Origin: Aurantiacibacter luteus
Lineage (GTDB): Bacteria; Pseudomonadota; Alphaproteobacteria; Sphingomonadales; Sphingomonadaceae
Direction of reading: 5' to 3'
Length of the DNA: 64,000 nucleotides
Assembly (NCBI RefSeq): GCF_001010945.1
Contig: NZ_LBHB01000001.1
Location: 1,276,292 to 1,340,291, forward strand
This document shows, one piece after another, positions 48,173 through 54,916 of the stretch. The stretch's first letter is position 1. Each line of letters begins with the position of its first letter. The notes beneath the pieces are model-generated. The model made no database searches. It saw nothing but the letters and a program-made list of their open reading frames with translations, and was not told the origin of the DNA. Made by a program: the position numbers and the translations under genes.

Positions 48173-49051
48173 ATGACCTACGATCTGTCCAATATGGCGC
48201 CCTCCGGCGAGCCATTCTCGCTCACCATGGGAGACGCGCTCGAACGCGAAGCGCAGCTCTATCTGGCGCAGCGCGCGCCTGCGCCCGCAAACCAAACGCG
48301 GTCCTACCTCGTCGCCGACTTCGAATACGGGTGGAACCGGCCTGCCATCGATGCCTACCAATGCCTGGAAGGCCGCGATGCGCGCGACGAAATAATCTGG
48401 CCCTTCTACACCATCGCCACGGCCTGCTGGCTGATCCTGCACTTCGAACCCGGCGAACAGGTGCCTCGCGTAGAGCCGCTCGTGGTACACAGCGGCAACG
48501 ATCTATGCGAGCCGGAGATCGTCTCTCGGCTGTTCGAGGCACTCGACGCCGATCCCGGTCTCACGTTCGTCACCTACGGTGGCGAGGCCAAGGACCTTGC
48601 GGTGCTTCGCCGCTGTGCGGCATCGCAGGGTTTGCGCCTGCCGCTACAGCTGCGGGATCTTTCGCCCCACTGCCGCGGGCGCATCGACCTGTGCCGCGCA
48701 GTGACTGTGCAGGCCAAACCGCCGCATCTCCCCGAACTGGCCATCGCGACCGGCATTCCGTGCAAACCCTCGCCCAGTCGCTCAATCGGCAAGCTGGTCG
48801 AAAGCGGCAAATGGCGCGAGGTGAGCGATCAGTGCGCTGCCGATGTGCTGGCTACGACTGTTCTGCTCATCCGCCATCTCGTATCGCACGGCGAGGTCGA
48901 GTGCTGCCAGCCCAATACGCTGGTTGGTATTGCGGAAGCCGCCACGAGCGGACTTCCCGCAAGCGAGTTCGTCAATCGCAAGTTCTCGCCGTGGGCGAAG
49001 GCCGCTCAGGTTCGCTCGCGGCTCAAGGGCGCCATCCTCGAGCCTGTGTGA
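48173..49051 (+). CDS. PolB-like DEDD exonuclease-fold protein
   Basis: A 292-residue protein resembling predicted exonucleases related to the DNA polymerase B proofreading domain. Exo I is VADFEYGW (Asp, Glu at about 49-51). Exo II is VTYGGEAKDLAVLRR and Exo III is SDQCAADVLATTVLL with the terminal Asp. The rest is unremarkable and there are no membrane segments. It follows the DnaQ-type gene by 70 bp, with a hairpin in between. Two different exonuclease folds side by side suggest a DNA-processing module of the element. The activity itself is inferred from the acidic residues. Confidence 0.65.
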   Translation: MTYDLSNMAPSGEPFSLTMGDALEREAQLYLAQRAPAPANQTRSYLVADFEYGWNRPAIDAYQCLEGRDARDEIIWPFYTIATACWLILHFEPGEQVPRVEPLVVHSGNDLCEPEIVSRLFEALDADPGLTFVTYGGEAKDLAVLRRCAASQGLRLPLQLRDLSPHCRGRIDLCRAVTVQAKPPHLPELAIATGIPCKPSPSRSIGKLVESGKWREVSDQCAADVLATTVLLIRHLVSHGEVECCQPNTLVGIAEAATSGLPASEFVNRKFSPWAKAAQVRSRLKGAILEPV

Positions 49052-49140
49052 CCGCGGACGCACCCTCGTTCGAGCCGCACCAGCTCGGGCGATGCCAGCA
49101 GCAACAGGCACGACAACGCATCGCAAGGGAGACCAGTCCA

Positions 49141-49155
49141 TGAAGCCGCCCTGAT
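49141..49155 (+). other. Possible 4-codon leader peptide (MKPP)
   Basis: ATG-AAG-CCG-CCC-TGA with a strong GGGAGACCA eight bases upstream, the same ribosome-site type used by the neighbouring real genes. A terminator-like hairpin follows 39 bases later, before the 49250 gene. This could be a translated leader that controls read-through, or a chance match. Confidence 0.2.
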
Positions 49156-49193
49156 CATCATCCGCCCCAGCGGCAACAACAACCATCCATTCC

Positions 49194-49228
49194 AGCCACC
49201 CGCGCACATCCGCGCCGGTGGCTTTTTT
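49194..49228 (+). terminator. Terminator-like hairpin just upstream of 49250 gene
   Basis: AGCCACC at 49194-49200 pairs with GGTGGCT at 49217-49223, followed by six T. It ends 21 bases before the ATG at 49250 and is followed by CGTATCTGAAGGAAG, matching the box after the hairpin at 48127-48155. Confidence 0.6.
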
Positions 49229-49249
49229 CGTATCTGAAGGAAGTTTATC

Positions 49250-49918
49250 ATGGCCAAGAAGCCAGCCAAGACCCGCGCCAAGGCGCTCACCGTCAGCACC
49301 CTGCCGCCCACCGTCATCCCCGGGACGAGTGTCGTGCCCGAGGCGGCCTACCGCAACGACCACCATCCGATCGGCAGCGGTCCGTGGAAAGGCGAACCGG
49401 ACAAGTTCGCCTGGACAGACAAGGCGACCGGCTATCCCTCCGTCGTCGTCCGCGAATACACCGGCGAATACGGCGCGCACGTGGGTGTGCCTCCCAACCA
49501 CTCGCTCAGTGGATACAAGGCAAAGGCCGTGCCCGGCGAGATCAGCGAGGGCCTGCACCGGCCCATCTCCAGCGCAGAGCCCTGTCAGCGGAGCGCACCC
49601 GAACCGGTGAGCATCTGCCACATCTCCGCGCGGATTGCGCACGGCCAGCGGATGGCGGCGATGAATCCGCGGCAGGAAGACGACGCCTGGTGGCTGGGCA
49701 TGACGTTCGACGGGCCGCGCGACCTCGTGCCGGCGGGCGGGAAGCGCAAGCTGGCGGCAGAGCGTGGGGAGACCTACCGCGATGCCCGGTTCGCGTTCGA
49801 GCAGGCGACCCTGCTCGCCCGCAAGCTGTTTGACTGGGAGAACGGGGCATCGTCGGATCCGACGCTGGACAGCGGACTGTCGGGCTTGCCCCGGCCCGAC
49901 AAGGAGGGCTCGCGATGA
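49250..49918 (+). CDS. Conserved mobile-element protein of unknown function
   Basis: A 222-residue soluble protein. A basic N-terminus (AKKPAKTRAKAL) is followed by a region with GPWKGEPDKFAWTDKATGY and VVVREYTGEYGAHVGVPPNH, then WWLGMTFDGPRDLVP. This pattern (a description of a pair of bound blocks ending in a WW..GFD-like motif) is seen in uncharacterised phage and element proteins that I recognise only as a recurring family. Basic tail and acidic-aromatic core could suit nucleic-acid binding. Its TGA overlaps the next ATG. Confidence 0.55.
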   Translation: MAKKPAKTRAKALTVSTLPPTVIPGTSVVPEAAYRNDHHPIGSGPWKGEPDKFAWTDKATGYPSVVVREYTGEYGAHVGVPPNHSLSGYKAKAVPGEISEGLHRPISSAEPCQRSAPEPVSICHISARIAHGQRMAAMNPRQEDDAWWLGMTFDGPRDLVPAGGKRKLAAERGETYRDARFAFEQATLLARKLFDWENGASSDPTLDSGLSGLPRPDKEGSR

Positions 49919-50739
49919 CCCGGTATGACGATATCCCCTACGAGGACCGCCGCAACCCCAACCTGCCCTGGGGCTACTGGATCTACATCGACGATGAGGT
50001 CCGCGGCCTGCCGCCGCTGGTCGACGAGTATGGCCATAGGTGGAGGTCGCTGCGCGAGGCGCTGTGGATCGACCGCCTCGGCATGACCGGCAACTACCAG
50101 TTCGGTCACGTGGACGAGGAACAGGTCGAGTTCCTTCTCGCCGTGCTCGCCATGATCGATCGCAGGGTGGTGTGCGTGGAAGGGGTGGTGGCCGACGTGT
50201 TCGGAGACGGATGGCATGCAACCGCGCATTACGCCGCGTGGCTGTCCGGCGAACGGCTGATCGAGCCTACCCCCACGCTCACCAGTGCCAAGCTGACGCC
50301 GGAAGGTCAGGCAATCCTCGTCATGCTCGCGAGCACGAGACCCGCAGACCGGGCGGCCATGCCGATCGGGCCTTCCGGTCTCCACCCGTTCGCGCAGCTT
50401 CGCCCCGAACCCGACCGTGAAGCGATGGAAGCGGCCATCCGGAAGGCGGAAGCCGCTCTGCCCAAGGACACGGTCAGGTTCATGCGCAGTGGCGGCCCGG
50501 GCCGGTCGATGATCGTCCTCCTGGGCGCGGCCAATGCGAAGCTGCCCATGGCGGAGACGCACTGGTCGATCTCGTTCAAGCGGGCTCATCACCGGGATCA
50601 TTTCTATGCCTGGCTCCTCGCTCAGCCCGATCGGTGGCAGGACTGGTACAGGATCGCCCGCGAGCAGCGCGCAGGCGCTTTGACCGAGCACCTGCTCACG
50701 CTCTTCGTGGGGCAGGACTGCGAAGAGCGCAGGATCTAA
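49915..50739 (+). CDS. Hypothetical protein coupled to the 49250 gene
   Basis: A 274-residue soluble protein with no recognised family. It begins with an acidic, aromatic segment (DDIPYEDRRNPNLPWGYWIYIDDE). A middle HTH-like segment follows (LTPEGQAILVMLASTRP, common in element proteins with marR-like wings). The C-terminus has several His and Trp. ATG overlaps the previous stop (ATGA) and a strong terminator follows, so the two genes make a complete operon. Confidence 0.55.
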   Translation: MTRYDDIPYEDRRNPNLPWGYWIYIDDEVRGLPPLVDEYGHRWRSLREALWIDRLGMTGNYQFGHVDEEQVEFLLAVLAMIDRRVVCVEGVVADVFGDGWHATAHYAAWLSGERLIEPTPTLTSAKLTPEGQAILVMLASTRPADRAAMPIGPSGLHPFAQLRPEPDREAMEAAIRKAEAALPKDTVRFMRSGGPGRSMIVLLGAANAKLPMAETHWSISFKRAHHRDHFYAWLLAQPDRWQDWYRIAREQRAGALTEHLLTLFVGQDCEERRI

Positions 50740-50752
50740 TCACATAGACTAG

Positions 50753-50783
50753 AAAGGGGGGCTGTCGCCGGCCCCCCTTTTTT
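50753..50783 (+). terminator. Rho-independent terminator
   Basis: AAAGGGGGGC pairs with GCCCCCCTTT around TGTCGCCG, with T tail to 50783. It follows the 49915-50739 gene by 13 bp. Confidence 0.9.
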
Positions 50784-50907
50784 GCAGTTCGCCTCGCCTC
50801 ATCCATCCCTCCTGTAAGGAACTCTAGAACAGGGGGCGTAGGGCGAACCGTTTTGCAATAAGTGCCTGTTTTACCCAAATTCAAGCAATCGTCATCATCC
50901 TAGCGAC

Positions 50908-51579
50908 ATGCGTCCATGGGCACACGAAGCTTTCAAGAAGCGACTACCGAAACGCTCCTGCCTGCGGCCCGAGAGCGCCCGGTCGATGCTTCATGCGGAG
51001 CGCTTCGCTTCCGCGCTCAAGCGTAATCTCAATGTCTTCCTGACCATCAACTTCAACACGCTGCCTCGCGACCCCGAAGCAAATTACTACGAAATCTTCC
51101 GCACGAAGATTTGGGCCAACATCCGGCGCCGCTGGAACGCTCACTGCAAGCGGCAGGCCATCCAGCGCCCGTTCGCTGCGATCGCCGTTTTCGAGAACCC
51201 GCCAAACCGGAGAGAAGGACCACGCCATTACGGCCCGAAACACGTGCACGCCCTGCTGGAATGGCCTGCCGACCAGATCGAGCGCCTACTCTATCTCGTT
51301 CGCCGCGCTATGGCCAAATACTTCGCGCGCTTCAGGCCGAGCCAGGTTCATGTAAGTGAAGTAGGTGTTGGACGCGCCCGGCGCACGACCAGCTACATGG
51401 CTAAGGGCATCGACCCTCCCTTCGCAGCCCACTTCCATTTGAACCATGCGCCACAGGGGCATGTTGCACATCGCCGGATCATCATCTCTCGCTGCCTGGG
51501 TCATGCGGCGCGGGCGCTGTTCCGCAAGCGAGGCGGGAACCCTCTTCCTAATCGGCGCAGCCCGTGGGCTCTCTATTGA
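50908..51579 (+). CDS. HUH-type Rep-like protein
   Basis: A 223-residue basic protein with the three motifs of HUH single-strand endonucleases in order. Motif 1-like is NVFLTINFNT at about 42-51, H-x-H is KHVHALLEWP (His112, His114), and a Tyr motif is TTSYMAKGI (Tyr163, Lys166). The spacing suits small rolling-circle Rep proteins and HUH transposases. It has no helicase domain. It may initiate plasmid-like replication of the excised element. ATG at 50908 has a poor ribosome site. The gene stands alone after the terminator, and the last 40 residues are low complexity. Confidence 0.6.
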   Translation: MRPWAHEAFKKRLPKRSCLRPESARSMLHAERFASALKRNLNVFLTINFNTLPRDPEANYYEIFRTKIWANIRRRWNAHCKRQAIQRPFAAIAVFENPPNRREGPRHYGPKHVHALLEWPADQIERLLYLVRRAMAKYFARFRPSQVHVSEVGVGRARRTTSYMAKGIDPPFAAHFHLNHAPQGHVAHRRIIISRCLGHAARALFRKRGGNPLPNRRSPWALY

Positions 51580-51868
51580 TGTAGTTACGACCTCTTGTGG
51601 GCCGTTTGCTGAATGGCAGGTTTTGGGCGAATGGGAGCGGATAGCTGCCGTTCAATTAGACGATCTGCTCGGGCAGCTGTCGATCAGCTCAAGATGTGTA
51701 GTGCAATTGATACGAGAGGCAGCTCCTACTGAGACCCGCCATTCGTGTCGCGCAAACCAAATGGTCGGCTGCACGCTCGGCCGCCCCGCGTTTTGCTTCG
51801 GACACGGTTGTTCTTCCTATATTGCTTTGAGCCGCTATGGGCGCTTGAGGCGCCCGTCTCAATCGCGA
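51580..51868. other. Intergenic stretch with imperfect palindromic repeat
   Basis: No convincing gene. The notable content is the repeat unit at 51629-51649 and a surrounding inverted repeat TGAATGGCAG (51610-51619) / CTGCCGTTCA (51645-51654). Confidence 0.4.
51629..51649 (+). repeat. Dispersed ~20-bp repeat, left copy
   Basis: Reads GAATGGG, four variable bases, then GATAGCTGCC; a similar unit lies at 62980-62999 in the same direction. The two copies bracket the defence-like gene block. Confidence 0.5.
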
Positions 51869-52678
51869 TCAGGCGTCTAGGCCGGCATATCGAAAGGTCG
51901 GATCGCTCCATTTCGGCTGCAGGCCGTGTTCCACGACATAGTCCCTGAGCCGCTGCTCCAGCGTGCCGGATGTGGGGTTTGGGAGCCTTGTTCGCTCGAC
52001 GATCTCGTCGAACCGCTCCGAGGTCGAGTGGACCCAGTCGATCGAAATAATCCCGGGCGCCTCCGCCAGCGCGCGGGTGACGAACCCCGGCGACAGTCGG
52101 CCGGCGTTGCTTGCCGCGATGGTGAGGATGGCGCCCTTGGTGTTGGTCAGCTTGTCGAGCGTGACCGCGTTGATTAAGCCCTGGCCCATTACTGATTGCA
52201 GCGTCATCAGCCCGTCGCCAAGGGAAACCACGTCCGCATCGCCGTTGCGGTGCGCCTCGGTCTGCACCTCGCGCGGCCGGCAGCCGCTATAGTCGGCCAT
52301 GTCGCCCTCGGCGATCGACGCGCGGGCGACGCAGCCGATCTCCGTCATCCCGCGCATCAGCATGACCGCGAGGGCGGCGCATCGGTCGAGGCTCTCCTCA
52401 TGGAAGTCACTGGCAATGTAGAAGGCATCGCCCATCTGATGCGCGAACAGGCGCTCGCCGTCCCGGGAGTAGCATTTCCGTCCGATCGCGAAGATCAGGC
52501 TGGTGAGCTGGCCGATGCCACGCAGCGCCTGGTCGCCCGCGCTCCAGAGATTGCTGAACCCCTCGACGTCGATCCAGATTCCCCAGCGTCCGTTCTCTTG
52601 CTCCAACCTGCTTCTCCCGTCCGGTCGACTGGGCTTCAGCTCATGCTCCTGCTCGCTATGATTGCGCAATGGAGTCAT
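51869..52678 (-). CDS. Class III nucleotide-cyclase-like protein
   Basis: A 269-residue protein with no signal peptide or membrane segment. Three segments recall class III adenylate/guanylate cyclase folds. WIDVEGFSNLW (Asp37) would be the first metal Asp with the usual D-x-x-x-F, HQMGDAFYIAS (Gly83-Asp84) the second metal Asp, and VARASIAEGDMADYSG (Arg119 to Gly125) the R-x-x-I-x-x-G core. A later GQGLINAVTLDKLT matches the position of the VNLAARL helix. Cyclase-like proteins occur in anti-phage cyclic-nucleotide systems, but no Pycsar-type membrane or TIR effector is adjacent. It could also be a non-catalytic relative. The start has GAGGT close upstream. Confidence 0.5.
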   Translation of the reverse strand: MTPLRNHSEQEHELKPSRPDGRSRLEQENGRWGIWIDVEGFSNLWSAGDQALRGIGQLTSLIFAIGRKCYSRDGERLFAHQMGDAFYIASDFHEESLDRCAALAVMLMRGMTEIGCVARASIAEGDMADYSGCRPREVQTEAHRNGDADVVSLGDGLMTLQSVMGQGLINAVTLDKLTNTKGAILTIAASNAGRLSPGFVTRALAEAPGIISIDWVHSTSERFDEIVERTRLPNPTSGTLEQRLRDYVVEHGLQPKWSDPTFRYAGLDA

Positions 52679-52973
52679 TCGACCTCGATCATTTACCGGC
52701 TACCGCTTGGCCGGACACGCTTAGGCCAGTTGGCGAATCACCGCATGCGAAAGAGCCCTTCGACGTCTAGTGGTCGCGCAACCGCGAAGTGCTGGCACAC
52801 CTGCCGGCCGACCTGATCGAGCAATGGATCTACCGGCACTGGTCCCATTCCCCGTTCAGCTTCCCGAGCCTGAAATGCTCTGTTGGGAAATGCGGATCTG
52901 GGACGACAAAGTGCTGCTGGCAGCCATCCACCGCGCCTGGGGCGCTGAGCTGCATCCCCAGTTCGATTTATGA
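52669..52973 (+). pseudogene. Broken ORF, about 100 codons, stop plus frameshift
   Basis: Starting at ATG 52669, the frame reads 33 plausible codons (MESFDLDHLPATAWPD...), an in-frame TAG at 52768-52770, then 25-30 protein-like codons (NREVLAHLPADLIEQWIYRH). It then needs a frame change between about 52840 and 52880 to continue as EMLCWEMRIWDDKVLLAAI and stop at 52973. The composition on both sides of the lesions is protein-like. It overlaps the divergent cyclase-like start by 10 bp. The family is unknown. Confidence 0.4.
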
Positions 52974-53049
52974 CACCTTCCAGGGGCGCGGCGGTGTCGA
53001 TCGTCATGCGACGGCGGTCGCGCTTGACCAATGAACTTGGGACTACCCG

Positions 53050-53244
53050 ATGGTGCTCCTATCTACACCGTTCGGCGTCATCGACGGCGGTGCGAGGTTG
53101 CCCGACGTGCGACTGATCATTGTCGAGGGGCGCCAGCGGCACCGCTGATTGAACGCGCTGCACGTCCTTGGGCGGGAACCGGCGGGGCCGCATGAAACCA
53201 TCATCTTGTCGACGCCGCTCAGCGGTGCCGGCCGGGCGGTCTAG
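53050..53244 (+). pseudogene. Broken small ORF with one in-frame TGA
   Basis: ATG at 53050 opens 32 codons (MVLLSTPFGVIDGGARLPD...) ending in TGA at 53146-53148. The same frame continues with 31 protein-like codons (NALHVLGREPAGPHETIILS) to TAG at 53242. Either a decayed gene or two tiny peptides. No family recognised. Confidence 0.3.
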
Positions 53245-53258
53245 GACATCGAACACTC

Positions 53259-54188
53259 ATGAAGATCATTCTCGCCTGCGACGAATCCGGCGCAAAGGGC
53301 TATGCCGACCAAGACGAGCAATTTCCCGGGCAGGTCGGCGTGTTCGCCGGGCTGTTTGTGCCGGAGGAAATGCTGTCCGACGCCGAGCCGAGGCTCGAAG
53401 CGGCAATCGCGCCCTATCGCAGTGATGACGGCAAGCTGCACATCACCGATCTGCAACCGTCACAGCAGGCGGGACTGCGGGCAGGCCTGTTCGCCGTGAT
53501 ACTCGATCTCAAATTGCCCTGCTTCTGGTACGCGATCCATGTCGCCGGTTTCCACCGCTGGCATAAAACCGTCGAGCAGCTGCACGCGAATGTGCGGGCG
53601 GATATGGCGGCTTCCAACCCTAATCCAAGGATCAAGGTCGGCAGTCCGCGCGAAAAGCCGGAGTCGCTCCACGCGATCCTGTTCACGGGCCTTTACGGCC
53701 ATATCCTCGCTTATATCGAGGAGCGGAATCCGGGACCCGTCGATATCTTGGTGCTTACCGACAATGTCGATGCGCCGATCGCGAAGCTGTTCCGGCAAAA
53801 GGCAGCCGACCTGCTCGACATGGATCCTCGCACCAGCAGCGCCACCGGCTTTGACACGGTCACGAAGACCGTGGTGAGCACTCAGATGCGGTTCGAAGCG
53901 CAAATCCCGCCCGAGCTTCAGGTGACGACTACGGTCGACAGTCTGGTGATCACGTCGGTGGGCGATGAGAACCCGATCGTGGTGGCGGCCGATGTCCTCG
54001 CCAACAGCCTCTGTCATCTGTTCCACAGTCGCCCCGTCGAGCTTCTATATGCCGAACTCAACCGCCCGTCCGCGGTCGAAGAGCATCCGCTGCTCGACGT
54101 GCTCGCGACGTTCAGGAATTGGGGAGGCCCGGACATCAGCGACCGGATTTATCGCCACCCGGCCGCCCCGCCGTTCGAAGATGCGTGA
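53259..54188 (+). CDS. DUF3800-like RNase H-fold protein
   Basis: A 309-residue protein whose N-terminus IILACDESGAKG (Asp8, Glu9) matches the Y-I-D-E-S-G start of DUF3800 proteins. A second acidic site is in ILVLTDNVD and a C-terminal one in VVAADVLANSLCHLF. These three acidic positions are the expected RNase H-like triad. DUF3800 proteins are common in mobile and defence regions but without firm function. The gene stands between broken ORFs and the end of the opposite-strand STAND operon. Confidence 0.65.
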   Translation: MKIILACDESGAKGYADQDEQFPGQVGVFAGLFVPEEMLSDAEPRLEAAIAPYRSDDGKLHITDLQPSQQAGLRAGLFAVILDLKLPCFWYAIHVAGFHRWHKTVEQLHANVRADMAASNPNPRIKVGSPREKPESLHAILFTGLYGHILAYIEERNPGPVDILVLTDNVDAPIAKLFRQKAADLLDMDPRTSSATGFDTVTKTVVSTQMRFEAQIPPELQVTTTVDSLVITSVGDENPIVVAADVLANSLCHLFHSRPVELLYAELNRPSAVEEHPLLDVLATFRNWGGPDISDRIYRHPAAPPFEDA

Positions 54189-54241
54189 ACAGGTCCGCCC
54201 GGATCGCCGGTGCGCGTGACGATCGTGGCATAAGGGAAAGC

Positions 54242-54916
54242 CTAGCCGATGTTCGACAAGCCCGAGCGCGAGGACAGCCACCTGTCGGCAAGCGACCAGA
54301 GCCGGTCGGCCCGATATCGACCAGACCGATGAGAAGCTGTTGGCGTTGATCCCCTCCGGATCACCGAGGCCGAGCGCGGTCTCCATGACGAGCAATCCAT
54401 CGAGCTTGCACCGATCCGCGGACTGGCGGACGATATCGTTGACCAACCACGCGATCGACTGATGCCCGATCCTGTCCGGAGGGCTGACGAACAAGAGCAA
54501 ACCAAAGGTCTCAGGCATGTCGAGGATCGTCCGGGTCGCCTCGATTTGCTTTCCGGCCGACGACACCTCCTTTCGGACCCGGTCGCCCACCTCGCGGAGC
54601 GCGCGTTCTGCCAGACGACCGGGCAGGTCATGCAGGCCGATGGTGACCTCGCCGAAAATCACCGGGCCTGCTGGATCACGCGCGAGCATTTCGCCAGTTT
54701 TTCCCCGACCTTGGGATCATTGCGCCGATCGTTGATCAGAGACTTGATCTCGGCAATGATGCCATCGGTCCGGAAGAGGATATCCGCGCGCTTGCCCGTG
54801 TAGCCCGCAGGCACCAGTGCATCGACGGGCTCACCGCCGGCGGCCTCGAAGACGCTGGAGATGAAGCCATGCTGATCCATCGCGTCGCTGCCGGGGCGTT
54901 TCCGATCAGCGGCCAT
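54242..54916 (-). pseudogene. Frameshifted PD-(D/E)XK nuclease gene after the STAND NTPase
   Basis: ATG at 54916 lies inside the last codons of the NTPase gene (11-bp overlap), so the pair was translationally coupled. The first part reads AMDQHGFISSVFEAAGG and GYTGKRADILF..IIAEIKSLIND, a D-x(n)-E-x-K nuclease motif, then KVGEKLAK. Near 54688 one base seems lost (GCGAAATGCTC where GCGAAAATGCTC would keep the frame). The protein then continues in another frame as MLARDPAGPVIFGEV...MPETFGLLLFVSPPD. A second shift near 54310 would allow the natural-looking end WSLADRWLSSRSGLSNIG with TAG at 54242. It could be a true pseudogene, a recoding case or a sequencing error in an A run. Confidence 0.55.

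Noticed and set aside
51446..51880. 144-codon plus frame after the Rep-like gene
   Set aside because: No motif, overlaps the end of the Rep-like gene and the 3' end of the opposite gene, and includes the palindromic repeat.
54045..54689. 214-codon minus frame as an independent gene
   Set aside because: Its first part is the continuation of the frameshifted nuclease and its end runs antisense through the DUF3800-like gene, so it is not a separate CDS.
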